A stretch of DNA of 64,000 nt from Allodiplogaster sudhausi (GCA_945643635.1 CALZFC010000030.1:2696001-2760000), one strand, 5' to 3'. Counted from the first letter of the stretch, positions 38,809-52,599 are shown. The notes: generated by a model from the sequence alone, not told the origin. Translations and numbers: made by a program.

Positions 38809-40743
38809 GATTTGATTTCAACAAAGGCATGTGCGATGACTCGATCCGTTCGAAAAGTCGTGCTCACCTCCAGCGTTCGCGCCATCTTTGGTCAGCGTGA
38901 TATTTTTGGCCTAAATATATTTTTAGTATATATAATTAATGCTAAAAAAACCATCATTTCTGTCAATGAATGTCTTGCAGAAGGACATGACAACGGCGAG
39001 CGGTTGGACGAGAGCACTTGGTCAAAGTTCGACTCGTCAAGTGTACGTTGGACACTTTAAAAGTAGCATATCCATTATTCTGATGCCATCTATCAATTTA
39101 CTTACTTATTTCATTGTTAAAGATCATTTCGTTAATTTTTTTTTGTTTTGAGGGCCAATTCTATGCGAAGAGTAAGGTGGAGGCGGAGCGCGCCGCATGG
39201 GAATTCCACCGGCAGCTTACGTCCTCGGCGGATACAGCAAGCCACTTCGCACTTACCGTAATCAATCCGGGCTTCGTGCTGGGACCGCCGCTCATTGATG
39301 AACAGGGAACGAGTGTTACGGTATGCCCATTATTATCGTATTTTTTCGCAAAACAACAAAATGCAATGTTCACTTTAATATAAAAAGCATCATTCTCTCG
39401 CTTTCGATCTATCTATCTCTCTCTCTCTCTCTCTTTCTCTATAATCTACTTCTCTTTCTCTCACTCTCTCTTTCTATATCTCTCTCACTCTCTCTCTCTA
39501 TCTCTCTCACTTTCTCTCCTTCTTCTCTTTCTTTCTTTTCTCTCTCTCTCTCTCTCAGCTTCTCCGCCAGCTTCTCCAGCACGAGCTGCCCGCCCTCCCC
39601 CATCTCCAAGTGCCCGTCGTCGACGTCCGCGACGTTGCGCTCTGCCACGTCGAGGCCATGCTCAGGGAGGAAGCGAACGGAGAGCGAATCAGTCAGGATT
39701 CCGCATAACAATAACTATCATAAAATATTTTAGTGATACGTTAACCGTTATTAGGCATTTGTTTTGCTTGTATATTTTTCTTACTTTTAATGCTCACAAT
39801 TTAAAAAAAGATTTCAATATAGTTCCTTTGAAGTCGCCGCCTCGCAGCCGTCGCTCTGGTTCAGCGACATTGCGCAGACACTCAAGGACGAGTTTGCAGA
39901 GCAAGGTTTTTTTTTGCACTCCCTCTCTTTCTCTAGCCCTCTCTTACTCTCTCTCTCTTTCTCTAACTCTCTCTTTCTGTAACTCTCTCTTTTTCTAACT
40001 CTCTCTTTCTCTAGCCCTATCTTTCTGCAACTCTCTCTAACTCCCCTTCTCTCTCTCTCACTCTCTCACTGATTGTTCAGAACCGTTTTAATGAAAGATA
40101 AAAATATAATAAAATAGAATAGAAAATTGTAATCCTTGTTTCTAAAAGGCTACTGCGTCTCGACGTTCACTGCGCCGAACTTGATAGTTCGCCTCAAGTC
40201 ACTGCTTGACAAGGCGGCCGCTGACATTGCGCCAAGACTCTCCGTCCGCACGACGCTCGACAACAGCAAGGCGAGTGCTATTATTCTGTTGCTATTATTC
40301 TGTTGGTATTATTCCGTTGCTCATAACAATCAAATGACACATCCTCGACCTGCTGAATTGCAATCAAGTATGGCATACATGTGATTGTAATTCACTATGA
40401 TATGCAAATCACATTATTCGCTCTAACTCTTTCTGGCGCTAAACTCTAAGCATTTGCCTCGAATGTTCTTGTGGTTTGGTGGCCAATGTTTTTAATACAA
40501 AATATTTTACATTGACTAAAAAGAGGAATAGAACATTAATTAATTACTAATTAATCAATTAATTCACAGGCTCGCCAAGTGCTCGGCGTTGAATTCCGCA
40601 GTGCGCGCCAGGCGATTCTGTCGATGGCCTACGCGCTAATCGAGCGAGGGGTCGCGCGCCGTACGGAGAAGTACGGAGGAGTGCCTGCGAAGTATCGATT
40701 GGAGGAGGAAGAACACTCGGTGATCGAAACGGCGAGATGCTGA
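38043..40743 (+). CDS. NAD(P)-dependent epimerase/dihydroflavonol-reductase-like protein
   Basis: Ten exons, phases consistent, 370 residues: 38043-38168, 38284-38366, 38539-38647, 38827-38890, 38981-39042, 39153-39320, 39559-39691, 39834-39905, 40149-40270 and 40570-40743. The ATG directly follows CCCAG. The extended short-chain dehydrogenase signature is present: VLVTGASGFVASHVV (nucleotide-binding loop, residues 6-20, with Ala16 where the third Gly usually sits), LTSS (119-122) and YAKSK (Tyr152 to Lys156) as the catalytic pair. Further features are PGFVLGPP and a C-terminal KYRLEEEE tail. It probably reduces or epimerises a small carbonyl substrate with NAD(P)H in the cytosol; the substrate is unknown. 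The intron after exon 9 seems to begin with GC (CAGCAAG then GCGAGT). A tandem, broken copy follows at 41888-45038. Confidence 0.88.
38751..38806. repeat. TAA microsatellite in epimerase intron 3
   Basis: About 18 TAA units between exons 3 and 4 of the intact epimerase gene. Confidence 0.9.
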
Positions 40744-41887
40744 CGGGACGGAAAAGTATTAGTCAAATAATTTCAAATAAATTGTATTGCTAATTAAAAT
40801 GATGGATACATTTGTTTTTCTTTTTCTTTTTTTGTTTGTTTGTTGCAGTCGAAGTAAATAAAAAAAATCTGTTTATTATTCATGCATAAAGACGATTAAA
40901 ATAAATGTAGACATAAATGTGACTACATACACGAAAACGTATAAAACAATAGTTTGGTCGGAGAGGGCTGCGAAATGGCTTGGACAACGGAATCGAAGTT
41001 GCGTACGAAATAAAGCGCGGGCATTCCGAACTTTATCTCCGTTTCCAGTAACGGTTATTTTTTTTCTGTTTGGAACTTCGTCTCTATCGTTCGCCTCTCT
41101 GGCATTTCAAATTAAGGTCTTTTATTCGTTTCCCGTACATAGTTGCGAATTTCGCATTACAAGCCTTTTGTAGTTAATTTTTTTTCATTTAAAAAATGGA
41201 AAAAGGAATTTGTTTATATCACGCTCGGAAAATTTAAAGATAGATATTTCTTAATTTCACAGCTTGTTGGAGACCGCTGTTCATGATGCCAAAATGCACC
41301 ACGGAATTGTCATCATGTGACTGGCTTGTAGCCTGTGCGTACTCGCAGGGTACTCTTGACAGAAAGCAGACAATTCACATGCACACACCAGAAGAGAGAG
41401 AGAGAGAGCGAGAAAGAGAGAGAGAGAAAAAGAAAAAGAGAGAGAGGAGAGAGAGGGATAAGAGAGATACAAGAGAGTCAATGAAGGGCGGGATAAGCGC
41501 AAGAAATAGAGAAAAAATGAACGACTATTAGAAAGAGAGAGAAAACGGGGAAGATAGCATGAGAGATGTGCAGAATGCGCTGAGGAAGCGATAGAAAAAT
41601 CGAAGAAGAAAATGAGCCCACTGAACGAAAACGAAACATCACTATGGATCCGCGTGCACTTTCTGCGCCTGAGAGCGACTTGCGAAATGGCAAAACAACC
41701 AGTACAAAAGAGATGAAAGAGTGCAAGAACGAAATTGGTAAGAGCGAAGATGATGACATGACTGCCCTTTTCTTACAATTTTTATCTTATTTTTTTTTCT
41801 TATATCGTTCGCGAAGCTGTATAAGAAATGTAAATATTATACTTTAAAAATATTCATATAACATTTTAAATTGACAGAAGCACAACC
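40744..41887. other. Interval between the two epimerase copies
   Basis: No convincing exon. GA microsatellite at 41393-41455. The ATG frame at 41644 (MDPRALSAPESDL) overlaps a dispersed repeat also recognisable near 37595 and 45665, so I do not call it a gene. An acceptor TTGACAG lies ten bases before the second epimerase ATG. Confidence 0.45.
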
Positions 41888-42551
41888 ATGTCTCCGAAGA
41901 ATGCGGCAGATACACGTTGGTCAAACTGTTTATGTATCTCTTGAACCTTTTTTTTTTTACAGTTTTTTTTTAAATTTTTTTTCTCTGTTGAGCATTGATT
42001 GATGTGTTTGCGAGAAGTAACCAAAATAATCTTTCTATAAAAAAATGACTGAGCTCCTTTGAAGTTGTCCTGGTGACGGGCGCGTCCGGCTTCGTGGCCT
42101 CTCACGTGGTGCGCGAGCTGCTGCGTCGCGGCTTCCGCGTCCGCGGCACCGTCCGATCGCTCAAGAACAAGGCCAAGGTTTGAGGAAGTTTCGAGCCGTT
42201 CTGAATATATATATATATATATATATCTGCATTTATTTTTTTTAAATCTCACTCCAATCGCCAACTTAGAATCGACATTATATGTGTTATATGTGTTTAT
42301 CTGGCTTGCATTGCATTGAAAAGGATAGAGTGAAACAAGCATTAAACGAGAGAAAATAGACACAATCAGACAATAAGAGGCTAGCAACGTGGCTGCCAAT
42401 TTGAATAAGAGGCTAGCAACGTGTTGGAATAATATATTTTTCTCATTTTTGTATTTACTCATTTAAAGGTCGATCCGATCAGGAAGCTCGACCGTGATGG
42501 TCGACTTGAGTTAGTCGAAGCCGATCTTTCGAACGAAGATTGTTGGCAGAG

Positions 42552-42590
<39 letters not shown>

Positions 42591-45038
42591 CATTTTCATT
42601 CTTATGGTTGGAAATTTTAAATTCCACAACCATTTTTTTCACAATATTGGTTTGGAGGCATTTTTGTTGATTTAAAAAAGAACTGTATTTTAATAAAGCG
42701 TGGTGTCTGGCTGCGACTGTCGCTTCTCCGTTTCCTCTCATCGCCGACGAGGCTTGCGTACAAACGGCTGTTGACGGGACACTCAACGTGCTCAAGGTGA
42801 GTTAGAGGATAACGAAATATTGTGATCTTCGATGTCCAATATCTAATCATAGTAGTACAGGTAGTACATACAAACAAGGGAACTAAACGTGCGCAAGGTG
42901 TCATACAATTCATCACACAATCATTATTCTACAATACAACAACAATTCTTGTTCATTATTACATATTATTAAACTTGCACTTGACAATTATGTCTAAGAA
43001 GAAATTTCTGTTTTTATTTTTAGAGTGAGCTTTTTTTTAGGCTTGCGCCAAAAGCGAATCTGTGCGAAGGGTCATGCTAACCTCGAGCATCGTTGCAATC
43101 ATAGGCAAGTGTTTCCCCTCTTTAAATGAGGGGAGAAGTTATTTATGTCAACTCTTGAATTGGGCATTTTGGGCTTTGGCTTAGTGGATGCCTTTAAACA
43201 TTCTAGTAGGTGCCATAAAAAAAATCACCTTTCCGCTGAGATCATGAAAAAGGTTTTTTAATAAGGTTTTTTTTCTTCCAGAAGGACATCCCTCGGGCGA
43301 GACTCTCGACGAGAGCAAGTGGTCAAAGATCGAATTGGTCACTGTAAGTTCATGGCAGTTCACTTGTCTGGTTTTGAGTCTGCGATATCCAAGCAACAGA
43401 AATAAAAGAAGTGACCATATTACTTTTGTAATTATGGAATTTCCATTGTGACAAAATTTAGACAAACCTGCGCGTTAGTTTCTTTCAAATGGTGAGCTTT
43501 CAATTATAGCAATTGGAGTGTGTATGAGTCAAAAGTGCATTGGAAATATACCTACCTAACAAATTTCAAGGGCCAATACTACATGAAGAGCAAGACGCAG
43601 GCGGAGCGCGCCGCGTGGGACTTTCATCGCAAGCTGCACGCCTCCTCAGGCGACAACCACTTTGCGCTCTCCGTCGTGTGTCCCGGCTTCGTCTTGGGAC
43701 CTCCGATAATCGACGAGCAGGGAAGCAGTGTTACGGTCAGTCTTTGAGCAGAAAACACTCTTTTGAATTCGCGCTTTTTTGCCTGAACAAAGCGAGAAGG
43801 AGTTCCAAATGTATGTACAGTGAAGTGGCAGCTAAAGTCAGGACACTTGAATAAATTTACGTTGAGTTGAATTTTTAATTTTCCATCTTGCTCGCCAATT
43901 TTGTTATTCTATCCCCCGTAAAATTTCTTTTCTTCTCTCAATATCTATCTCTCTTTCTCACGATCTCTCTCTCTCTCTCACTCTCTTTTGCCAATCCTTC
44001 TCGTTCCTCCTCACTCTAAAACTCTCTCTCAGCTTCTCCGCCAACTTCTGCAGCACAAGCTGCCTGCCCTTCCTGCCGTCCACACTCCTGTCGTCGACGT
44101 TCGCGACGTTGCGCTCTGACACGTCGAAGCCATGCTCAGGGAGGAGGCGAACGGAGAGCGATTCAGTGAATAAATTAATATCTGACATAGTCTTACTTTA
44201 TTTTTTTATTTTTTTATTACATAAAAATGTCTAAATTGTCAATATCAATGCTAACGTAATGAAACACTTCCCAGTGGCCACTTCACAACCGTCGCTGTGG
44301 TTCAAGGAGATCGCAAAGACGCTTGCGGACGAGTTCAAGGAGCAAGGTAGTTTTTTTTTTTGGACATAGATTCTATAGATGCCAACTTCAGAAAATGTCG
44401 CAATTCTTACAATTAGAAGAACTCTTCCTAGTTTTATTTCTTACTAAATGTATTTGATGGCCATTACTACGATTCATTTATTTAGGCTACTGCGTCTGCA
44501 CACTCGTGGCGCCCAACTTTATGGTGCGACTCATGGGCTTTTTCGATAAGACGGCCGCTGACGCCGCGTCCAGTCTTGGCGTCGAGAGAGTGTTCGACAA
44601 TAGCAAGGCGAGCATTATTCTTTTTCGTTATGTTTTTCACGTTTGTTTCCCGCCGTTCTTTTTACATACATATGTTTTCTTGATGTTATTTTGCTTCCTA
44701 ATCAAAAAAAATTTGGAGACATGAAAAAAGGAGAAGACAGACTGTAGAACACATATATGAATGATTAACGCATGGCTGCAGAATGGTGCACCTATTTTAG
44801 AAAGGAGCGAGTGAACAGTGCGTACGTGATACATCGGAAATTTGTTTTCCTAACATTTTTTTTTCTTATGCAGACACGCCGCGTGCTCGGCGTCGAGTTT
44901 CGCAGCGCGCGCGAGGCGATTCTGTCGATGGCCTACGCGCTGATCGAGCGAGGGGTCGCGCGCCGGACAGAGAAGTATCGAGGAGTGCCGGCCAAGTATC
45001 GATTGGACGAGGAGGAAACGATCTCAGTGGCGAATTAA
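41888..45038 (+). pseudogene. Tandem epimerase copy with frameshift and nonsense codon
   Basis: Eleven exons match the intact gene: 41888-41915, 42065-42177, 42469-42551, 42699-42796, 43041-43104, 43282-43343, 43571-43735, 44033-44165, 44275-44346, 44486-44607 and 44874-45038. The start differs: a short exon (MSPKNAADT) splices in phase to LVLVTGASGF. Two lesions are visible. In exon 4, 11 nt are missing after GGCTGCGACT relative to 38557-38570, shifting the frame to a stop. In exon 8, TGC of the intact copy is TGA (44117-44119). The rest, including YMKSK and all splice sites, is well preserved, and introns after exons 5 and 10 appear to begin with GC. This suggests a young pseudogene, or a gene damaged by assembly errors at two places. 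Confidence 0.8.
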
Positions 45039-46914
45039 AAACAACTAAATAAATTACACTAAAAGGAACAAAAATCTTTGATCTATTCATGATTTGTCTG
45101 CACTATATTTACAACATTCTTCCTATATGTACATGTCCACTTTGTCTCTTGCATTGTCTAATAAAATTAGTTGACTGTATTCAATAAAGTAAACGATGTA
45201 TATAGGTACTCATGTTTCATGTCAATCAAATTGAAGGTGAGAGAAGAGAGAATAAGAAACTAAAGAAATAAATTGTGCATGTGTTCCATATTTCATCCAT
45301 CATACATAGGATGTGCGAAGGGTAGCGGCAATTTGAAATCTCAACTAGTTGTACGGTGATAGGCAGCCCTCTACTAAATCGACCTTCCCATCATGCGACC
45401 TGCGTTTACTCGCTCTCTGCTCTAGACAGAAAACATAGCACTCTCAAGCACAGAATAGAGCCGGTAAACAAGAGAGAAAAGGTAGAGGGGAGAGATAGAG
45501 AATGAGTGAGAGGGCGCAGACTGTCAGACAAGTAACAACAAAATTGAAGTCGTAAGATGCAGTGAGACAGGCAGAGATAGAAATGTGTGTAGTGTATGAG
45601 TGTGCAGCGAGAGCAGAAAAAGAAGGAAGGAGAACATTAGACCAAAGAGAACGCAACATTTTCCATTCCACACGTGATTTCCGCCTGAACTTCCTGAACT
45701 CAAAGAGCGGCTTACGGAATAGCAAACAACTATGAAAGTGAAGGCAGCGAGAGCAGGGCGGAGATGCTGGCAATTCTCATCTGAATGGGCAGCTCCTTTA
45801 TCCCAAGTAGCTTTTTTCCCAATCGCGCCTTTTTTGATGGCAAAGCTGAGGAATGCGTGCCAGGAAAAAGAGCAGCCGAAGAGTCGACCAGTTGAACGTC
45901 AGGAAAGCAGAGGAACTGATAAGGAGAAGCACAGGAAATGGAGTGACGATGTGAATTTCATATTAAACCTCTTTTATTTAGGCGCAAAAATTCGAGTGCA
46001 AAATTGTAAGCTGCACGTTTTTGTTTTGAGAATCCCTAGTGCATGAAAATTTAAAGTATAAAAAAAATTTTTAAATTCTGGGCACCATGAAATTATGAAG
46101 AAACACATGAGAGAAGGGCATTAAATTTCTAAAGTGCTCATTTCCATCAATTTACATATTTTCACCTTAGAAAATGATGTTCTAGTTGTAAGAATTCTCT
46201 TTCTCCCTTTTTGGGTTTTGTTAGACAATTCTTACAATTAGTACTACTCGTGGTTTCTCTATTTACTACATATATTCGACCCAGGGACGGAAGTCAAATA
46301 AACGCCATTTATGTTCACGCGGAAAGCGCGAACAAAACATCCCCTTCTGATACATGGAAAGCAGAGAAATAAGAATTCAAAAAAAAATTTGCAAGTAATA
46401 CACTTGCATTATACCAATTTGCTATTTGTTTAAACTCAGTATTATTAATGATACAATGTAAATCTATGGAAATTAGACTTCACTTTCCAATATTTTCGTT
46501 CTGTCTTTCTCCCTATCTCTCTCTCTCTATTTATCCCGATCACTATCTATCTCTCCCGGTATCTCTTTCTCCCTTCCTTTCTACTCCCTCCTAAGTCTCG
46601 TTCCTCTTCCAGTTCCGTCTGCTGTCTTGTCTGCTTTCTCTCAGCTCCTTCACTCTCCTTCAGCTGTCGCTCTCCCTCTTCCTCCAGCCAATCACAGCCT
46701 CCGAGCTTTCATCCGACCGGATCAAGCGCGCCTTCCAGAATAACAATGAAGTTCGAGAACACTTTAGAATTTTAATAAGGAATATACCTTCGAGAATCGT
46801 GCACATGCCCTTTTCATTTTGAATATTGTCCCTATTAATTAATTTTTCTCTAGAAAGCCGCCTCTGCAAGCATGGACTAATCTCTCCAGCGTAACTTCGA
46901 AATGTGAGTTGCAG
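45039..46914. other. Intergenic stretch with a possible signal exon
   Basis: Mostly featureless; dispersed repeat pieces near 45320-45400 and 45660-45740. At 46664-46750 an open exon-like frame (LSLSLFLQPITASELSSDRI) before a GTTCGA donor could be a 5' exon with signal peptide for the membrane-protein gene that follows, but the phase does not fit the first exon I chose. Confidence 0.35.
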
Positions 46915-49900
46915 TCAGCAGGGGAACAATTGTAACCAGTCAGTCTTGCAGACGTTCTTCGGATGCGTTCGAATGCAGTAGAGTTTGGAGGATAAACAGG
47001 ACATTTCCATGCAACTATTTTGGTGCTGAGTTCCACGTGAATCCCGTGGCGAGGAACGTATCGAAAATTGAGCCAATATGTTCTTCAGAAGGGCCGGATA
47101 ACATGAAGCAAGCATGTAAGCAGGATACCTTCTTCGACGCCTACATTGGAGGTAAATTTTTCGCTTATTTTCATTTTATACCAAGACAGCAAAACGAAAA
47201 TTAGAGGAGACCACAAGGGAAAAACTCCTACCACGAAATCCCTGACAGATTGGTAAAAAGTATGGTGTGACGAATCCACAGAAATGGTGCTACTGCCCCT
47301 TGCTCCTCTCCACAGAAACTAGTGGTTTGAACAACTGGCAGGTGTGCGCATGTATTAAGGAAAATCGGCCCAATGTTGGTATACACATTTACATATATAA
47401 AACCCAATATACATATATAAAATTTAAGTGCACGATTCGAATAGCCTCGGCCACAGTGTGGCTCTGCCAAAAATTTTTTTGAAAATGTTGAGAAAAAATA
47501 ATATTCCCGAATTCAAAGTAGTGAATCCTGTTAAATTCCTCATGTCGGGGCAGAATTGTTTTTGTGACTTCGGGACACTTGCAATCGAAGTTTCTAGCTC
47601 AACATGACCAAATAATGCGAAAAAAAACAATACACTATTTATTCGCTTCGGACGTCCTCTCTTCTTCAATTGCTATTGTTCGGGCGAGCGATGCAACACG
47701 AAGGAATTCGCCGACAATCTAACAAGTACTGTCGAGGACGTGCATTCAAAGCAATATCTACTTTTGTCTTTATTTAATTGATTTAATTGTTGCTTCTACC
47801 AGACATCGACATCTAAGGAGGTTGGTATCGGCGTCGTTGGCTACTTCGTGTTCGGAATTGTTCGGTCCGGATCATATTTCTTTCTCAACTGAAATTTCAA
47901 CAATAGATTTCATTAGAGTTATCATAGGAACTTCTTTAAAAATAAATCTGAATTGCAACAGTAAATTAAAAATTTGGTCAAAGGCAGGAATCTAAACAAA
48001 AAAAATCCTTGTTGACATTTCTTAGATTAAAAAAAGGTGGAAGCCGACCAATTCGGTACATGACCAAATCACATTCGGTGCCCCTGAAATTATTGTAAAA
48101 TCGCGCTCATTGGAAGAAATTTTTTTTTATAATGGGTTACAGTTCAAAGGTCAAAGATCATTTGTAAAACTTGTCAAAAGTATCGCCAAAAAGGCAAAGT
48201 TGAATTTTGAAATTATTCTATGAAATACAGAAAATTGAAATGAAATTTTTGTCTTATTTTCAGGCGGGATCGTAGTAATCGTCCTAGTCATTTTTATTCG
48301 TCGAAAGTGGAAGGAGCAAGAGGAGCAGCGAATTCGAGTGAAGCTTGAGGACGAGTTGCGCTCCCTTATCAGTTTTGAAAAAGGAAAATTATTCGGAACA
48401 AAAATATGATCATTTTTATATGGTTGAAATTTTTTTTTCTTTTAGCTCTACGATCAGCAGATGGTGAGGCTTCGCCGATCCAATAGAGGTATCAAAGTAA
48501 TTTTTTTTAAATTAATAAATCGTTTAAAAAGGTTAAAAGAGTGAAAAATATTCTTTAAAAAAAGACATCAATTAAAGGAACATGAACACCCAAAACTCCT
48601 GCGCGGAAAAATACGCTGGAAGCTGCCAAGATACTGTCGCATACTTTGCTGTTTATTTTAGTATTTGTACTAACAATGTTACGCACGGACTCGTAAAAGT
48701 CACGGAAATTTTTGAAAAAGTGCAAATTTGCAAGTTCCATTTCGAGATTTTTTGTTCTACAGTGTTAATTTCTTTTCCTTGCCGTTATATTTATCCTGCT
48801 TGTCCATTTTCAGACGACATATTGCTGAGCCGTCCCAAAGCGAGATATTGTCCCTTTTTAACAGCTACCTCTATTGATGTTTATTGCCGATTTTGTAACA
48901 ATCGCACATTTGCTAGGCATTCCTTGACAAACTTAACTCCAAACCATTCTGAAAAGTGCCACTTTCCTAACAGAGAAGAGCCGACCGCGTCCTCGCATCT
49001 TGACTACGTGTCCACGAACACGAAGGAGACCGCGGCCGGCAGCTCGGACATGGCTTCGACAGCTATCTGCCGTGTTAGCCCTTTGAGTCTTTTATTTAGA
49101 AATAGTTAAGATTAAGTATAGCAACACTTGTTAATGGCTAAGCGCACTGTTAGTTTGTGATGTGTGCCTTTTCAAAAGCGACCGCCATGTGTTATACCTT
49201 CATTATTGGTGATTTTGTATCCAAACAGAAAAGTGCATTTCGACATGCCGTATTTATTTTGATTTGTAGTTATTTTCATTTCAATAGGAGTTACAATGTG
49301 GGTTTCCACTGTCAATCTTATTTCGCTCTTATGAAACCGGATGTTTCCCTGTTATATTCAATCACTTTTTTTGAGATGGTCAAGAGTTCTTTCTGTGCGA
49401 GCTCGAGGCCCCCGATCAAGCTGCGTCTGTCGCCCTTTCAATAACAAGGTGAGCCTTAACGTCTTGTATTTTAATGAAGTGTTTTGCTTGCTGTTCCCAC
49501 ATAATTTGAATTGCATTGAAGCTTAATTGCAGTTGAATTAAATTGGGTATCCTTCAATAGTTTCTTTTTTCCAAAACTTATGAAAGTAATGTCAGTGAAA
49601 TATTTCGATTTTGGGTGAAGTCTAACCACATCATATATACCATTCGATAGCTTTTGTCCCGCTGATTACGAATATGATATCCTTTTTATGAAAAACGATC
49701 GATTTGAAATAGGAATTATCGATTTTCCCCAAAATGTGCCATCCACACATACAATTTATTTTTACAATGTCAATAGCGATTAATAATAATCCAATGCGAT
49801 GCTATAGTTATAAGAAAACTTTTGTTTAATAAATCCGCTCGGAGAATCCTTATTTAGAAAATAATGCGATGGAGCTTTCAGAGAAATCACCGGAATGTCA

Positions 49901-51402
49901 CCAGCGATTACTGTTGTCTACAGTAACTATTGAAATCCTATTCATTGGATCTAATAGTGACTGTAGACTACAGTAATCGCTAGTCATGAGCACTTGGTGG
50001 AATAATTCGATGAGTAGTTTGCTGGGATGTTTCTGGTAGCTCTTCATAAACGGGTCTGCTATAATGAATTGAAATTTATTTTAAAAATAATTATGAAAAT
50101 ATAAATAAATAAAAACTCATTCTGCTTCAGCCGTGGTGTCCGCGCGGACGGCTCGTCGCCCCTCCGAACGGCCCTCGCCTCGCTGCACCCGACTACCGAT
50201 CCTGGTCTGCGGGCCAAGTCCATTAACGACCTCTCGGTGGCCTCCTTCCAGAAGGACAAGGTGACCCAGGTGCCTTACCTCTCCGTCTTCCCTTTCCCTC
50301 TCTACGTCGTCGTCTCTTCCATCACTCATGTCCCAGCTGTTCTGGCCGAGGCGCTGAGGCAGTGGATTGAAATGGGTTCACTTCAGATGTGATACTTGTT
50401 AGCAGAGATATATTTCATTCTTCTTTGTTTCCTTATTCCTAGTTTTATTCATGCTCAATTCTTATGCAAAGATAGAAATTGTTAGGTGAATATTGACTTC
50501 AGAGTTTCCTGTTGGATTGGCACAGATAATTGTTGTTGTTGGTTCTTGTTGTTACTGAAGATGTTGAGACTTTTTGTTTTCATGTTTTGTTTGGATGGAA
50601 AGTTGAAAAATGGAAATTTAATTCGATACTAGAGAAATGAAGATGTTAACTTATTCAACGTGTTTCAACAGCATTTGAGGAGAGGGCGAGAAAGAGGGAT
50701 TGGAAGACGGACAGTAAATGAGAAAGTCTGAGAAAGAGAGAGAGACAGACAGAGGGAGAAGGGAATGCATGGATACTGAACTGCTTCCTCTTGATGTTAA
50801 AGCTTGTTGGCCACATGATTTGATTGCAATGAGAAAATCTCATGTTAGTGAGGGGAGAAAGGAATTTTGCGGTTAGTTAGTATCGTGAATAATTGAATTT
50901 TTTGCGAACAAAAACAAACAAACAAACAAAACAGGAGAAAAGCTGTGTTTATTTAGATGTGAATTGCAAAAGAATTTTTCAAAAACTTTATTTTACCGCA
51001 AATAAACCGGTGGTGAATATGTATCCTGGCATTACATTTCTGTGAAACAGAAACCCGAAAAATACCGTATAGCACCAAAAATCTCCCTCATTCAGGGTTT
51101 TGAAATGAACATTTTGGAATGCAAATTTCTCGTATATCTTGGACTTTCGAGTCTTTTTGTTTTGCTGAAGTGTTCACACCAAGGAAATAGAATGAATATT
51201 GTAATCGCTTAAGTCATGAAAAAAATGGGTTTCATGCTCCTTTAAGAAACGGTCCCGAAGAAGGAGTCAGTCGGTGAAGGCGACGAAGAGGGACACGAAG
51301 AAGGAAAAAGCTCCCGAGAAGGAGACCTCCAAGGAGAAGATGCTCGATGAGAAGAAGGAAGGAAAAGGAGCGGCCTCGCAGAATGACATCAAGGAAGAGT
51401 AG
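46915..51402 (+). CDS. Single-pass membrane protein with cysteine-rich ectodomain, ET-module-like
   Basis: Exons I can support: 46915-47151 (cysteine-rich; includes FPCNYFGAEFHV and QACKQDTFFDAYIG), about 47630-47739 (FFNCYCSGERCN then a short linker), 47803-47824, 48264-48337, 48446-48488, 48814-about 48850, 48974-49073, 49387-49448, 50131-50269 and 51247-51402. Exon 48264 encodes a transmembrane helix GIVVIVLVIFI followed by RRKWKEQEEQ, so the C-terminal half is cytoplasmic; it ends in a Lys/Glu-rich tail KKEGKGAASQNDIKEE. The closing CYCSGERCN pattern resembles the nematode ET module, a small extracellular cysteine domain. The 5' end, the joint into the second exon and the exon near 48814 are uncertain. 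A receptor-like or adhesion role is only a guess. Intron 49449-50130 contains a 79-nt hairpin. Confidence 0.55.
49903..49981 (+). other. 79-nt hairpin, possible small-RNA precursor or MITE remnant
   Basis: Arms 49903-49931 and 49953-49981 are complementary over 29 bp with two mismatches, around a 21-nt loop. Arm sequence begins AGCGATTACTG and contains TCTACAGT. The size and stem fit a microRNA precursor, but a tiny inverted-repeat element would look the same. It lies in an intron of the membrane-protein gene. Confidence 0.45.
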
Positions 51403-52554
51403 AGAGAAGAGTGCGGCAGCTCTCGGGCGAAAATCGCGGTGTATAAAAACCACTGAATAAGCGAGCAACTTGCATGGCTCAATACAATAATTGAGGATAT
51501 TAGGATATATCGTCATGAAGCGGACAAGTTACAAACTTATTTTAAAAAAGCTTCAAATATGCCGCAAAAAATGTGGAGATGCTGTCAAATTCAGAAAAAA
51601 TTATATTTACACTCGAAATCATCATCACTTCATTGTCTGTATGAATAGGGTCATGCTAAAAAAAACCATTATTTTAAACGTTTCTTTTACTTCAATTTTT
51701 AATGAGCACTATGTAATTTTGTGGCACGATATGGAGATCAGCAAGTTGTGGAAGTACAACGGCAACATGACTATTTCTCTCTGATTAGTCAAAAGAGAAC
51801 TATAAAGAAATTCAAAATTAGATGCTACTGTATGACTGCAGCAAATAAGGACACCGGAAAGCCAGAGTAGATATGGAAATAAAAGTTTTAAAAAAGATAC
51901 GATAAAGTTTAAAAAGAGATAACAATAGGGGAATAGTAAATCTGAAATCTCACATAATTTTTCGGTGATAGCTCTCTTTTAAATGCCGTTGATGGGAAGC
52001 GTTTTGTTGCGACGCCTTCGCGCAACGAAGAAGGAACATGTTCTCATAATCTTTTGTACTGGAGCCTTGCATCGGCGCGCCCCTCTCGTTATCACCCTTT
52101 GAGACTGCTGAACAGTCTCGATGAGCAGAGCGCAGAAATCAGAAGAGATTCTTAGGAGGAGAGAGAGAACGGGGCGAAGGTGAGAGGGAAAGAAAGAGAG
52201 ATTAACGAGAACGCAGGACAGAGAGAGAGAGAGAGAGAGAGAGAGGAGAACGAGAATGAGAGAGAGAGAATGAGATCTAAAAGAAAGAGTGACTGACAGC
52301 GTCCAAAGTACTCCTGATCAGTTGTAAACGGATCATGAGTGCGTGCAATGAGCTTTGTTTTAAGTTTCATTGATTTTTTCTTTCCTTAATTAAAAAAGTT
52401 GAAAAAATATTGTATACATTTTTCGCCTCTTTCTCCCTTGGTCTTTCCATGCAACCTATACGATTTAATCATTCTTTCTCATGTTTGCTCCCATAGTTCC
52501 TCGCTTTCCCTTTATTTCGCCCTCTTTCTCTTGTACACTCTCTTTCGATCTCTT

Positions 52555-52599
<45 letters not shown>

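Noticed and set aside
41644..41847. Start of a small gene (MDPRALSAPESDL)
   Set aside because: It overlaps a repeat seen also near 37595 and 45665, and no further exon follows.
47255..47350. Cysteine-containing exon (PQKWCYCP) for the membrane-protein gene
   Set aside because: The phase does not fit the preceding exon, and the sequence shares blocks with the repeat at 6475-6700, so it is probably a dispersed element.
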